64,000 bases of DNA from JBBRMW01 sp965246845 (GCA_965246845.1 CBDFFR010000004.1:1-64000), one strand, 5' to 3'. Positions 39,516 through 49,690 are shown, counted from the stretch's first letter. The notes: generated by a model not told the origin, from the sequence alone. Program-made: numbers and translations.

Positions 39516-42305
39516 ATGGCAGACCCGAAAGCGAAACCCATCCAGAAAGCCGCGCCGCAGCTCGTCGACCGCAAAGCAACGGCGGCCAAACCAGCACCGC
39601 CAAAGCCATCGTCAGCAGCCGTAGCGAAGCCGCCTGCCCCACCGCCAAAACCCCTCGCGAAGCCTGTGCCGAAAGCGCGACCAGCAATCGCGCCGACAAA
39701 TGGCGGTGGGAACGTCTTCGCGCGGATTGCTGCCGAGCCGGAAAAGATCGGCGAATGGCTGCACGGGCGTTCGGGCTGGGTGGATGAGATCGCGGCGATT
39801 GTGATCATCGTCGGCGGTCTGGTTTCGCTGCTCGCAGTATTGAACACGACTCCGTCCGTGACCATCGTGAATGCGTGGGCGGATACACTGCGCTCCTGGG
39901 TCGGGCAGGTCGGCGGCGCGCTCTTTTCGGGGATGGTCTTTTGCGCCGGGCTGCTGATCGTCTTGCCCAAAATCGGCGTGCGAATACCGCTCACCTGGCG
40001 CAGGTTGATCCTTATCGAGGTCGCATTCGCGGCGCTGCTTGGCTTCCTCAGCACGCTTGCGCGCGACCCCGAACCGCGCGCGGTCGCACGGGCGGGCGGC
40101 GGCGGTGGCTATATTGGCTGGGCGCTGACCAACCTCGTCTCCAAACCCTTCGGCTATGCGTTCGGGCTGTTTTTCTTCGCGTTGGTGATCATCGTGTGTA
40201 TCGCGGCGGTGTTCGGCGTCACACGCGCACACGTTCGGCAGGCATTAATCACCACGCGCGAAAAGGCTAACGCGGGTGCGGAATGGCTGACCAAAGAGCG
40301 CCCGCCCCGCCCGCGCCGGGTCCGCGCCCGGACCGCTATGGCCGCGCCGCTGGCTGTCGAATCGACGATGGCACAGCCGCTTTTCGAGGCCGATGTTGCG
40401 AACAGTCCGATTCAGCCGCCCGCGCACTGGTCCGCATTGCCAACGGAGCCTGCCGAACCTGTGGACCCGCTCCCCGAAGCACAGCCCGTCAGCGACATTC
40501 GCGCGGAATACCTTTCGCCGCTGCCACCCTCACCCGCTATTGCGCCTGCAAATCCGGTTCCTCGCCCCTTCGACTCCAATCCGCTGGCCGTGCGTCCACC
40601 CGCCGAGCGCACCGGACCGCGCGCAATTGAACCCACGACCGCGCCACCGTCCACCGCGAAGCCAAGGCCGCAGCCTGCGTCAAGACCTATCCCCACTCCA
40701 CCACCGGAACGGACGCAGCGTTATTTCACCGTTGAGGACTTCAAGGAAGCCCGTGCGCCGCTCGTCCGCGAGTCCGATCTGCCACCCGCCGATCTGCTCA
40801 GTGTCGCCGAACTCAACCGCCCGAACGAGAGCGAAATCAATACGAACGTCCGCATCATCGAAAACACGCTCCTTGAATTCGACATCGATGTGGAAGTGAT
40901 CGATGTCAAAGTCGGTCCGACAGTTACGCAATACGCGGTGCAGCCCTTCCGCGAGGTGGTGGATGATCAGGGGCGCGTGACAATGCAGCGCGTGCGCGTC
41001 AACAAGATCGCCAGCCTCGATAGCGACCTCGCGCTGGCGCTCTCCGCGAAGACGTTGCGCATTCAGCCGTTCGTGCCGGGGCATTCGTACATGGGTATCG
41101 AAGTCCCGAACCGCAAACCGAGCCTCGTGGCGCTGCGCCCGGTGATGGAGACGGAAGCCTTCGCGAAGGCATTCAACACGCGCGACCCGGAAAACCCCGC
41201 GCAACGGACCAGCCACCCGATCGTGGTTCCGCTGGGGCGCGATGTCTCCGGCCACCCGGTGATTGCGGACCTCGCGGCGATGCCGCATACGCTCATCGCG
41301 GGGACGACGGGTTCCGGCAAATCGGTCTGTATTACTGCAATCGCCGTCTCGCTGATCATGCTCAACCACCCCGACCGCGTGAAGCTGATTATGCTCGACC
41401 CCAAAATGGTCGAATTGACGCGCTTCAACGGCATTCCGCACCTGATGGGTCCGGTTGAAACTGATTTGGACCGCATTATCGGCGTGCTGCGCTGGGCAAC
41501 GCGCGAAATGGACCGCCGTTATAAGCTGCTCGAAGCTGAAAGTGCGCGGAACATTGAAACCTATAACCGCACGCTCGGCAAACGCCGCCTCGCTGACCAA
41601 CTCCCGTATCTGGTCATCCTGATCGATGAGATTGGTGATTTGATGCTCAGTCGCCCGGATGAGACCGAACGCGCGATCACGCGCATCGCGCAGATGGCAC
41701 GCGCCGTCGGAATGCACCTCGTCGTTGCGACGCAGCGGCCAAGCGTGGATGTGATTACCGGGTTGATCAAGGCCAATATCCCGTCGCGGGTCGCCTTCGC
41801 AGTCGCGTCCGGGATCGACAGCCGCGTGATCCTCGATTCGGTGGGTGCGGAGTCGCTGATGGGGCGCGGCGATATGCTCTTCCAGTCCTCGGATATGGGC
41901 AGCCCGGTCCGTGTGCAGGGCTGTTTCGTCTCCGATGCGGAGATTGACTCGACAGTGAACTACTGGAAAAGCTGGTGGGCAGAGAAGCGTGCATCCGGCG
42001 AATGGGACCAGCCGTCGGTCGGTCCCTGGGAAATGGGACTCACGCGCCGCGAGAGCCATAGCCAGGATGAGCCGCTGCTCGAAGACGCGATCAGCGTTGC
42101 CGCGCGTGCGGGCGAAGTCTCCACTTCGATGCTGCAAACCAAACTCGGCGTGGATATGCGCCATGCAACGAAGCTGCTGGACCTGATGCAGGACCTTGGC
42201 ATCCTCGGCGGGACTAAACCCGATGGCCGCACGCGCGAGGTCACGCTTAAGCCCGGCACGGACCAGTATAAGAAGTTCATGGAGCGGCGGCGGGGGATGG
42301 CATAA
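39516..42305 (+). CDS. ftsK: DNA translocase FtsK/SpoIIIE
   Basis: Septal motor that pumps chromosome ends into daughter cells. 929 residues. After a Lys/Pro/Ala-rich start there are about four membrane helices (residues 85-240), a long Pro-rich linker, then the alpha-beta motor: VTQYAVQPFREVVDDQGRV, Walker A LIAGTTGSGKSVCITAIAVS, LIMLDPKMVELTRFNGIPHL, Walker B YLVILIDEIGDLML, and LVVATQRPSVDVITGLIKAN. The C-terminal winged helix (LLEDAISVAARAGEVSTSML, DMRHATKLLDLMQDLGIL) is the gamma domain that reads polar DNA signals. Confidence 0.96.
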   Translation: MADPKAKPIQKAAPQLVDRKATAAKPAPPKPSSAAVAKPPAPPPKPLAKPVPKARPAIAPTNGGGNVFARIAAEPEKIGEWLHGRSGWVDEIAAIVIIVGGLVSLLAVLNTTPSVTIVNAWADTLRSWVGQVGGALFSGMVFCAGLLIVLPKIGVRIPLTWRRLILIEVAFAALLGFLSTLARDPEPRAVARAGGGGGYIGWALTNLVSKPFGYAFGLFFFALVIIVCIAAVFGVTRAHVRQALITTREKANAGAEWLTKERPPRPRRVRARTAMAAPLAVESTMAQPLFEADVANSPIQPPAHWSALPTEPAEPVDPLPEAQPVSDIRAEYLSPLPPSPAIAPANPVPRPFDSNPLAVRPPAERTGPRAIEPTTAPPSTAKPRPQPASRPIPTPPPERTQRYFTVEDFKEARAPLVRESDLPPADLLSVAELNRPNESEINTNVRIIENTLLEFDIDVEVIDVKVGPTVTQYAVQPFREVVDDQGRVTMQRVRVNKIASLDSDLALALSAKTLRIQPFVPGHSYMGIEVPNRKPSLVALRPVMETEAFAKAFNTRDPENPAQRTSHPIVVPLGRDVSGHPVIADLAAMPHTLIAGTTGSGKSVCITAIAVSLIMLNHPDRVKLIMLDPKMVELTRFNGIPHLMGPVETDLDRIIGVLRWATREMDRRYKLLEAESARNIETYNRTLGKRRLADQLPYLVILIDEIGDLMLSRPDETERAITRIAQMARAVGMHLVVATQRPSVDVITGLIKANIPSRVAFAVASGIDSRVILDSVGAESLMGRGDMLFQSSDMGSPVRVQGCFVSDAEIDSTVNYWKSWWAEKRASGEWDQPSVGPWEMGLTRRESHSQDEPLLEDAISVAARAGEVSTSMLQTKLGVDMRHATKLLDLMQDLGILGGTKPDGRTREVTLKPGTDQYKKFMERRRGMA

Positions 42306-42328
42306 ACTGGGTTTTATTTAGCTCATAA

Positions 42329-42359
42329 AATAGTCCGGTCCATTCATGGCCGGGCTATT
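42329..42359. terminator. Terminator between ftsK and the DUF3592 gene
   Basis: AATAG pairs with CTATT, then TCCGG with CCGGG-type pairing and CCA/TGG inside, about 14 pairs with one bulge. T-rich on the right and A-rich on the left, so it can serve both converging genes. Confidence 0.65.
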
Positions 42360-42411
42360 TCAATTCAGTTTTGTTTAATCTAAGGAAACAACACGACGAA
42401 CCCACATTAGT

Positions 42412-42903
42412 TCAATCTTTACGTGCTTGCTGCCATCTGAGCCATGCAAAATTTATCAGTGTCGATAGAAAAGCAACAATGAGCAACGGAAAATAAATAA
42501 CTACTAAAATAAAGACTATTATAGTCACATTGTTACGATATGAAGTCGCCGCATAAATGCCTGCAAGCCGCGCTATAGATGGTTTGCGCGGCAAAAAGCA
42601 TACTTCTACTTCCTGATCTCTTTTGAATTTCCGAAAACCTCTTATGCTTACTTGCTGTGAAAATCTAATCGTTTGCTTGTCTCTAGCGCCATTCGGTTGA
42701 AATGTTACCCAAACCACATGGCGTTGAGTTCGCTGTGGAATAACTTCCAGATCATCAATCGTTGCAGTTACTGTGCGCCCACGCGCCCGTAGCTCGAATG
42801 TAACGCACCACTCGAACATTGCGGAATGCACGAGTGCAACAACGAAAAGGCATACAGCCACTGAAAGGAGCGATGAACTTATTGCATTTAGTTCGGGGGA
42901 CAT
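42412..42903 (-). CDS. DUF3592-like membrane protein
   Basis: 163 residues. A helix at about 10-30 (LLSVAVCLFVVALVHSAMF), an exposed beta domain (ARGRTVTATIDDLEV, VWVTFQPNG, EVEVCFLPRKPSIARLAGI), and a C-terminal helix (VTIIVFILVVIYFPLLIVAF). This order is that of DUF3592 proteins. The gene has a lower GC content than its neighbours and may be acquired. A minus-strand TATAAT lies at plus 42948-42953. Confidence 0.6.
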   Translation of the reverse strand: MSPELNAISSSLLSVAVCLFVVALVHSAMFEWCVTFELRARGRTVTATIDDLEVIPQRTQRHVVWVTFQPNGARDKQTIRFSQQVSIRGFRKFKRDQEVEVCFLPRKPSIARLAGIYAATSYRNNVTIIVFILVVIYFPLLIVAFLSTLINFAWLRWQQARKD

Positions 42904-43038
42904 CTTTGGAAGCGTTTCTTCCAGTGGACTATGTACACTAAACTCCCATTATACAATCCAATCCTGTGCAAATATGCCAACCCGCGCCGCACACGTTAAA
43001 ATCGAAGCACATTTGATTAATTGCTTTGGATCGTAAAA

Positions 43039-44694
43039 ATGACGTTCTCTCCCGACCCGCGCTTCCGTACCCCGCTCCAGACGGTAGACGGCGCGCAATT
43101 CAGACACCTGCTCTCCGGCGCGGTCGCGATGCTGGAACAGAACTATCAGCAGGTCAACAAGCTGAATGTCTTTCCGGTCCCCGATGGTGACACGGGGACG
43201 AACATGCTGATGACCGCGCGCAATGCGTGGAAATTCGTACAGGAACTGCCCGCCGATGCCGACTTCGGGACGGTCGCGGACCATTTCGCGCGCGGCGCGA
43301 TACGCGGTTCGCGCGGCAACAGCGGCACGATCCTCTCCGAAATGCTGCGCGGCTTCGCGAGCGAGGTTATCGGCTGTCGCACACTCGATTATGAGGCGCT
43401 GCGCCGGGCAATCGCAGCGGCTGTGCGGATGGCCTATTCGGTCGTGGAGAAACCTGTCGAAGGGACGATCCTCACCGTTGCGCGCGAAATTGGCGAAGAG
43501 GTACAGGACGCGAGCGCAGGTGATTTGCTCGATTTGCTGCGCCGTATCGTAGAACGTGCGAAGCGCGCGGTCCTCAGCACGCCGGATTACCTGCCGATTT
43601 TGCGGAAGGCGGGAGTTGTCGATTCTGGGGCGCAGGGTCTCGCCTACTTCTTCGAGGGGATGTACCGCGTCGCGCTCGGCGAATCGCTGGAAATCACGGG
43701 TGGCACTGTCGAAGAAGCTACCAGATCGCTCTCCGAAGTGTTGCAATCGGAGGATCCGCAGGGCTACGCCTACGATGTGCAATTCCTGCTTGAAGGTGAC
43801 AATTTGAATCTGGATGACATCCGTGCGGATATTGGCGCGATGGGCGACTCGATGGTCGTGCTGGGCGATGAAACGCTTGTTAAGGTGCATATCCACGTCC
43901 ATGATCCGGGCGTGCCGCTCAGTTATGGTGTGCGGCTCGGCACGATTTACGATGTCGTAGTCGAGAATATGCAGTTGCAGGCGAATGAATACATCGCGAA
44001 ACGAGAGAACGCCGCTATCGAACCTACGCCCATCGAGGGAAACGCGGTCGTCACAGTCGCGCCCGGTGACGGGCTTGCGCGGCTATTCCTGAGCTTCACG
44101 GGAACGCGCGTGGTCAGCGGCGGCGACACGATGAACCCCAGCACCGGCGACCTCGTGGATGCGATCCGCGCGCTGGATGCGGCGTGCATCTTCATCCTGC
44201 CCAACAACAGAAATATCATTCTGACGGCGGAACAGGCCGCGCGCGAATTCCCCGACAAGCAGGTGCGAATCATCCCGACGCGCACCATCCCGCAGGGCAT
44301 CGCCGCGATGCTCGCTTTCAACGCGGACGGCGAGCCGGATGCAGTCGCGGCAAAGATGGATCAAGCGCGGCAGGAGGTCCTCAGCGCAGAGATCACGACC
44401 GCCTCACGCGCGATTGAACTGGATGGCGTGCAGGTGCAGGAAGGGGACATCATCGGCCTGCTGGAAGGCAAACTCGTCGCGAGCGGCGCGCACATCGCGG
44501 AGGTGGTTCGCGCGATCTTGCATAGCGCGATACAGCCGCAGCACGAACTCGTTACGCTCTATTTCGGCGCGGACCAGACGCAAGCCGACGCGGACGCGCT
44601 CATCGCTGCGCTTGCGCCGCAATTCGGCAGCGTCGAATTCGACAGCGTGGCGGGCGGGCAGCCGCACTATTTCTACCTGATGAGCGTCGAATGA
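43039..44694 (+). CDS. fakA: Fatty acid kinase catalytic subunit FakA-like (DAK2 domain)
   Basis: Phosphorylates fatty acids held by DegV/FakB proteins, feeding phospholipid synthesis from exogenous fatty acids. 551 residues. The DAK2 nucleotide domain has NVFPVPDGDTGTNMLMTARN and GAIRGSRGNSGTILSEML; the middle domain has VDSGAQGLAYFFEGM; the C-terminal FakA domain has FILPNNRNIILTAEQAA and RTIPQGIAAMLAFN. Two DegV genes follow at once, the first overlapping in ATGA. ATG at 43039 is preferred to an upstream TTG. It is not a dihydroxyacetone kinase, since the DhaK part is missing. Confidence 0.92.
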   Translation: MTFSPDPRFRTPLQTVDGAQFRHLLSGAVAMLEQNYQQVNKLNVFPVPDGDTGTNMLMTARNAWKFVQELPADADFGTVADHFARGAIRGSRGNSGTILSEMLRGFASEVIGCRTLDYEALRRAIAAAVRMAYSVVEKPVEGTILTVAREIGEEVQDASAGDLLDLLRRIVERAKRAVLSTPDYLPILRKAGVVDSGAQGLAYFFEGMYRVALGESLEITGGTVEEATRSLSEVLQSEDPQGYAYDVQFLLEGDNLNLDDIRADIGAMGDSMVVLGDETLVKVHIHVHDPGVPLSYGVRLGTIYDVVVENMQLQANEYIAKRENAAIEPTPIEGNAVVTVAPGDGLARLFLSFTGTRVVSGGDTMNPSTGDLVDAIRALDAACIFILPNNRNIILTAEQAAREFPDKQVRIIPTRTIPQGIAAMLAFNADGEPDAVAAKMDQARQEVLSAEITTASRAIELDGVQVQEGDIIGLLEGKLVASGAHIAEVVRAILHSAIQPQHELVTLYFGADQTQADADALIAALAPQFGSVEFDSVAGGQPHYFYLMSVE

Positions 44695-45533
44695 GCGGCA
44701 TTCAGATTATCACGGATAGCGCAGCCCAGTTCACCGACCCGGCCATCGCGCGCCGCGTGACCGTGTTGCCGCACAGCATTCAATTCAGCGGAGTGCAGCA
44801 GCCAGAGCCGACATTCAACGCCGCCGAGTTTCATCGCCTCGCGACCGCTGCCGGGGAGACGCTCCCGATCCATCATGCGGTGAGCGCGGCGCAGTTCACG
44901 CAAGCCTTCCAATCGCTCTATGCGGGCGCGGATCATCTGCTTTGCGTGCTAACGTCGCGCGTCCTGAGCAAAGCATGGGACCACGCGCAGGAAGCCAGCC
45001 GCGCCTTCCCCGGACGCGCCTCGATTCACATCCTCGATTCGCAGAATATTTCTGTCGGGCTTGGGCTGCTCGTACAGGAAGCCGTACAGCTCTCCGCCGA
45101 AAACACCTCGATAGAGACACTTTTGCAACGGCTGCGCAAGCGCACCCAAACGCTTTTTGCGTTGTTTTATACCGATGCGTACCCGTACCTCAAGCGCGGC
45201 GGGATGCTCAGTGCGCAGCACAGCGTTCTCGGTGAAATGCTCGGCGTGAAACCGTTCGTCACACTTGAAGACGGGGCGCTCGTCACGATGGAGAAATCGC
45301 GCAACAAATCGCAAACGCTCGACCGCTTGCTCGACTTTGCGGGCGAGTTCGCGCCGGATGACCCGCTCTACATCCTGCATGGATATAGCCCCGGCGAACT
45401 CGTGCGCGCGGTGCAGGAACGCTTGCGGAGCGAACTCGGACGGAGCGCGACGCCGACGATTATCTACGGTCCGACTCTCGCTACTTTTATCGGACCGGAT
45501 GCAATCGGACTGGTCGCTTCGCAAAAAGGATAG
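44691..45533 (+). CDS. DegV-family fatty-acid-binding protein (FakB), first copy
   Basis: 280 residues. IQIITDSAAQFTDPAIARR (DegV start with the DSxxD-like loop), HAVSAAQFTQAFQSLYAGAD (altered substrate loop), IHILDSQNISVGLGLLVQE, AYPYLKRGGML and KPFVTLEDGALVTMEKSR. DegV proteins hold a fatty acid for FakA. The gene starts in the fakA stop codon. It differs strongly from the second copy, so the two may prefer different fatty acids. Confidence 0.88.
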   Translation: MSGIQIITDSAAQFTDPAIARRVTVLPHSIQFSGVQQPEPTFNAAEFHRLATAAGETLPIHHAVSAAQFTQAFQSLYAGADHLLCVLTSRVLSKAWDHAQEASRAFPGRASIHILDSQNISVGLGLLVQEAVQLSAENTSIETLLQRLRKRTQTLFALFYTDAYPYLKRGGMLSAQHSVLGEMLGVKPFVTLEDGALVTMEKSRNKSQTLDRLLDFAGEFAPDDPLYILHGYSPGELVRAVQERLRSELGRSATPTIIYGPTLATFIGPDAIGLVASQKG

Positions 45534-45541
45534 AGCGTTAT

Positions 45542-46396
45542 ATGCAGCCACAGCAGCGCGTCAAAATCATCGTCGATAGCCCGTCCGATATTCCCCCGGA
45601 ATGGCGCGCGAAATGGGACATCGCCGTGATCCCCGCCTTCATCACCTTCGGCATGGAAAGCTACCCGGATGATGATAGCGCGCTGCCGAAAGCGGCCTTT
45701 TACAAGCGGCTGGCCGAGTCGAAGACATTGCCGGGGACTGCCGCGCCGCCTGCCGACCTCGCGGAAGCGATCATCCGCGCGCAATTGGCGGGCGCGGAAC
45801 AGGTCATCGTCTTTACAGTAGCACATCAGTTCAGCAGCCTGTATAATTCTATCCGGCTGGCCGGGCAGCGCGTGGACGCGGAACGCGTGACCGTGATCGA
45901 TAGCGGTTCGGTGAGTATGGGCGAGGGCTGGCAGGCGCTGGCGGCGGCAGAAGTCGCGGCGCGTGGCGGATCGAAGGAAGAGGCGATTGCAGCGGCCAAC
46001 AGCGCGCGGGACCGGATCAGCCTGCTCGCGGTGCTGGATACGCTCGAAAACCTGCGGCGCGGCGGGCGAATCAGTTCGCTGGTCGCGAGCCTCGGCGCGA
46101 TTCTGCAAATCAAGCCGATCTTCGAGGTCCGCGATGGCAGTGTCGAAGCGATTGCGCGGGTTCGCACGCTCGGTAAAGGGATGCAATATCTGATCGACGA
46201 GACGCGCAAACGCGCACCGCTGGAACGGGTCGCGCTGCTGCACACCAACGCGCCGCACCTCGCGGAACAGCTTCGCGTCGCGCTCGCGGACATCCTGCCG
46301 TCGCCGGAAAACGTGGCGATGTTTGATATAACAACCGCGATTGGCACGCATATCGGTCCGGGCTGCGCGGGCGTGATCGCCGTCCGCAAGGAATAA
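45542..46396 (+). CDS. DegV-family fatty-acid-binding protein (FakB), second copy
   Basis: 284 residues. VKIIVDSPSDIPPEWRAKW, TLPGTAAPPADLAEAIIRAQ (the TSxPxP-like loop), VIVFTVAHQFSSLYNSIRLA, VIDSGSVSMGEGWQAL, LENLRRGGRISSLVA and IKPIFEVRDGSVEAIARVRT. It begins 8 bases after the first degV gene. A tandem pair of carriers with one kinase is typical of FakA-FakB systems. Confidence 0.9.
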   Translation: MQPQQRVKIIVDSPSDIPPEWRAKWDIAVIPAFITFGMESYPDDDSALPKAAFYKRLAESKTLPGTAAPPADLAEAIIRAQLAGAEQVIVFTVAHQFSSLYNSIRLAGQRVDAERVTVIDSGSVSMGEGWQALAAAEVAARGGSKEEAIAAANSARDRISLLAVLDTLENLRRGGRISSLVASLGAILQIKPIFEVRDGSVEAIARVRTLGKGMQYLIDETRKRAPLERVALLHTNAPHLAEQLRVALADILPSPENVAMFDITTAIGTHIGPGCAGVIAVRKE

Positions 46397-46416
46397 CGGG
46401 GTTTATTGTAGAAGCT

Positions 46417-49116
46417 ATGCCGTCCGCACTGGAAACGCTCGTCAAAATCCTCAGATTGGAACAATCGACCGGCTTTCAGGATAAAGCCGTGATTGGCGGC
46501 CTCTCTTCGTTTGCTGTCGAATGGGCGCTCGGCGCGCACGCACAGGCGAAAGTGCCGGAACATCACGCACTGGTCGATGAACTAGTCGCCACGCTGGATA
46601 GCTATCGCCAGACCGACCCGGCCAGCCGCCCGGATGTGATCCGCGCGCTGCTGGGGCGCATCACGGGGCGCACGCCTGAGAACGGGCAGCCTTCCGGCGC
46701 GGAAGCTCTGGCGGGCAAGCGTCCGCCACCGGAGCCGCGTCGCGAGAATCGCCCGCCGCCCCCGCCACCCCCGAAAAAACCTGCGCGTCCCTCAGCGCCG
46801 CCACCATCCAAAACAGGACGTAACGATTCACACTCGCTCTTCGGGGATCGGACGGCTGAACCAGCACCGGAAGAACCGCGCGCCGCCCCGCCGGAACGCG
46901 CGATCCCGGACATTACCGATTTCGTGCTGGAGCCGCTCGCGAACGTGGAACCGGAATTGATGGAGCTGCGCCCGGCACGCGCCAAACTCCCGCCGCCGCG
47001 CCGCCGCAAGGACACGCGCACGCCCGCCGAGAAAGCGGCAGCGCTCGCTGCGCTCAAAAAGCCTGTCTCCGAACTGCACGGCATCGGTCCGCGCATGGCC
47101 GAGAAGCTGGAGTCGCTCGAAATCACGACGATAGAACAGCTTCTATTCACCTTCCCGCGCCGCTACGACGATTACACGACGATGAAGACGCTCAACCGCC
47201 TGCGCCCCGGCGAACTCGTCTCCGTCGCGGGGATGGTGCGCAGCAGCGCGGTCATCAAGGGCAAGCGCAATATCGACGTGTTCACCGTCACGCTCGATGA
47301 CGGTACGGGTGTCCTCGGCGCGTCGTTCTTCAACCAGACCTTTCTGCGCACCAAAATCCTGCGCGGGATGCAGGTCGTCTTCAGCGGCAAAACCGACCTC
47401 TACAATGGCCGCATCGCGATGACCAACCCGGCCTGGGAACTGGTCGATCAGGACGCGCTCACTACGCGCTCGGTGGTCCCGGTCTATCCGCTCACGGCGG
47501 CGCTCTCCGCATCCAATATGCGGAAGGCGACGCAGGCCGCGCTCGAAGAATATGGCGACGGCCTGCCCGATGTGATGCCCGCCCCGGTGCTGGACCGGAC
47601 CGCGCTCGCTGAATATGCGTGGTCGGTACGGCAGATACACCGTCCCGATTCGATGGACATGCTCGACCACGCGCGCACGCGGCTCATCTTCGACGATTTG
47701 ATTCTGCTGCAACTCGGCGTGCTGCGCAACCGCCGCGAGTGGCAGGCGGTCCCGGCGGACCCGCTCCCGGTCGATGACGGCTGGCTGGAAGGCTTTAAGG
47801 ACTCGCTACCCTTCCCACTGACGGGCGCGCAAGCCCGCGCGATAGCGGCGATCCGCGCCGACCTCGCAACCACGCTCCCGATGAACCGCCTGTTGCAAGG
47901 GGATGTCGGCGCGGGCAAGACGGTCGTTGCGGCGGCAGCACTCGGTATGGCACTCGTGAACGGACATCAGGGCGCGATCATGGCTCCGACGGGCATCCTC
48001 GCGGAACAACACTATCGCGGCCTGTCGCGCCTCTTCGGACGTGTGCCGGGTATGGAAGGTCTGCAAATCCGGCTACTGACGGGCGCAACCCCGCGCGAAG
48101 AACGCATCGATACGCTGCGCGGGCTGGCCGATGGGTCGGTGCAGTTCGTGATCGGCACGCACGCGCTCATCCAGGACGATGTGACCTTTGCGCGGCTCGG
48201 CCTCGCCGTCGTCGATGAGCAGCACCGCTTCGGCGTCGAACAACGCGGCAAACTACGCGGCAAGGGGACCAATCCGCACCTGCTCGTGATGACCGCGACC
48301 CCGATCCCGCGCACGCTCGCGCTGACGCTCTACGCCGATCTCGATTTAACGGTGCTGGATGAGATGCCGCCCGGACGCACGCCCATCGAAACGCGGATCA
48401 TCCTGCCACGCGAACGCGAGCGCGGATACAGTTTCATCCAGTCGCAAATCGCGGAGGGGCGGCAGGCGTTCATCGTCTATCCGCTGGTCGAAGCCTCCGA
48501 ATCGGACGCTCTGAGCGAGGTCGGCTCCGCGATTGAAGCCTACGACAAGCTGCGCAGCGAAGTCTTCCCCGATTTGAAGATTGGCTTGCTGCACGGGCGC
48601 ATGTCGGCGGCGGAAAAAGACGCGGTGATGGCTGAATTCTCCGCGAACCGGGTGCAAATCCTCGTTTCAACGGCGGTAATCGAAGTCGGGATCGATGTCC
48701 CGAACGCGACCGTGATGTTGATTGAGAGCGCTAACCGCTTCGGCCTTGCGCAGCTTCACCAGTTCCGGGGGCGCGTCGGGCGCGGGCAGCACATTTCATA
48801 CTGTCTGCTGCTCGCGGAGACGCAGGAAGATTTCGAGAATCCACGCCTGCACGCGATGCAGGAAACGACCGACGGCTTCAAACTGGCCGAATTCGACTGG
48901 AAGCAGCGCGGCGCGGGCGACCTGCTCGGCACGCGGCAGAGCGGCACTTCACAACTGCTCGCGGAGTATATGCTGCCGCATATCGTCGAAATGGCGCAGC
49001 ACGAAGCGCGCGCGCTTTATGCCGAAGACCCGCTCCTCACGCTCCCCGATCATGCCTTGCTCCGGCAGCGGCTGGATTTGATCTATGGCGCGACGCCGGG
49101 CAGTGAGGTAAGCTAG
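46417..49116 (+). CDS. recG: ATP-dependent DNA helicase RecG
   Basis: Reverses stalled forks and processes recombination joints. 899 residues, longer than the usual 680-820: residues 1-215 are an extra N-terminal part with a helical head and a Pro/Arg-rich stretch. Then the wedge domain (LHGIGPRMAEKLESLEITTI, FPRRYDDYTTMK), motor with LLQGDVGAGKTVVAAAALGM (Walker A), VVDEQHRFGVEQRGKL (DEQH), VMTATPIPRTLALTLYADLD, and second half with LLHGRMSAAEKDAVM, VSTAVIEVGIDVPNATVM and QLHQFRGRVGRGQHISYCLL. Confidence 0.95.
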   Translation: MPSALETLVKILRLEQSTGFQDKAVIGGLSSFAVEWALGAHAQAKVPEHHALVDELVATLDSYRQTDPASRPDVIRALLGRITGRTPENGQPSGAEALAGKRPPPEPRRENRPPPPPPPKKPARPSAPPPSKTGRNDSHSLFGDRTAEPAPEEPRAAPPERAIPDITDFVLEPLANVEPELMELRPARAKLPPPRRRKDTRTPAEKAAALAALKKPVSELHGIGPRMAEKLESLEITTIEQLLFTFPRRYDDYTTMKTLNRLRPGELVSVAGMVRSSAVIKGKRNIDVFTVTLDDGTGVLGASFFNQTFLRTKILRGMQVVFSGKTDLYNGRIAMTNPAWELVDQDALTTRSVVPVYPLTAALSASNMRKATQAALEEYGDGLPDVMPAPVLDRTALAEYAWSVRQIHRPDSMDMLDHARTRLIFDDLILLQLGVLRNRREWQAVPADPLPVDDGWLEGFKDSLPFPLTGAQARAIAAIRADLATTLPMNRLLQGDVGAGKTVVAAAALGMALVNGHQGAIMAPTGILAEQHYRGLSRLFGRVPGMEGLQIRLLTGATPREERIDTLRGLADGSVQFVIGTHALIQDDVTFARLGLAVVDEQHRFGVEQRGKLRGKGTNPHLLVMTATPIPRTLALTLYADLDLTVLDEMPPGRTPIETRIILPRERERGYSFIQSQIAEGRQAFIVYPLVEASESDALSEVGSAIEAYDKLRSEVFPDLKIGLLHGRMSAAEKDAVMAEFSANRVQILVSTAVIEVGIDVPNATVMLIESANRFGLAQLHQFRGRVGRGQHISYCLLLAETQEDFENPRLHAMQETTDGFKLAEFDWKQRGAGDLLGTRQSGTSQLLAEYMLPHIVEMAQHEARALYAEDPLLTLPDHALLRQRLDLIYGATPGSEVS

Positions 49117-49150
49117 GCTGCGTGTCCCCTTCTATGCACGCGGATTGTTT

Positions 49151-49678
49151 ATGCGCAAAGCCATTTTTCCGGCTTCCTTCGACCCCATTCACTACGGCCA
49201 TATCGACATTGCACGGCGCGCGGCCACGCTCTTCGATGAAGTTTATGTGGGTGTTTACGACCGCCCTGCGAAGCAATTGCTATTCACCGCTGATGAACGA
49301 CTCGCGATGGTGCGCCAGTCGTTAGGTGACGTGCCGAATATCCACGTTGCCATCTACACCGGGCTTACTGTACACTATGCCCGACAGGTCGGCGCATCGG
49401 TAATCGTGCGCGGGCTGCGCGTGTTCAGCGATTTTGAACTGGAATTCAGGATGGCGCTCGCCAATCGGCGGCTCGCCCCGGAGATCGAGGTCGTCAACCT
49501 GATCGCGGGCGAGCAGTATTTGCACATCAGTTCCAGCACAGTTCGCGAAATCGCGTCGCTCGGTGGCGATGTTTCGACAATTGTACCGCCGCATGTATAC
49601 TCTGCATTGCGCGGACGGTTCAACGAACTCCCGCATGATGGCACAGGTCCGAATTATGTGATTAGTTTGCAGGATTGA
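49151..49678 (+). CDS. coaD: Phosphopantetheine adenylyltransferase
   Basis: Makes dephospho-CoA from 4'-phosphopantetheine and ATP. 175 residues. AIFPASFDPIHYGHIDIARR (HxGH as HYGH), YDRPAKQLLFTADERLAMV, VRGLRVFSDFELEFRMALAN, and ISSSTVREIASLGGDVSTIV (ISSxxVR). The ATG at 49151 is preferred to a TTG two codons upstream. The coiled-coil gene follows by 12 bases. Confidence 0.95.
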   Translation: MRKAIFPASFDPIHYGHIDIARRAATLFDEVYVGVYDRPAKQLLFTADERLAMVRQSLGDVPNIHVAIYTGLTVHYARQVGASVIVRGLRVFSDFELEFRMALANRRLAPEIEVVNLIAGEQYLHISSSTVREIASLGGDVSTIVPPHVYSALRGRFNELPHDGTGPNYVISLQD

Positions 49679-49690
49679 GGGGAACAGGGC

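Noticed and set aside
43039..44694. Dihydroxyacetone kinase
   Set aside because: Only the DAK2 nucleotide domain is shared; the DhaK substrate domain is missing and two DegV carriers follow, which indicates fatty acid kinase.
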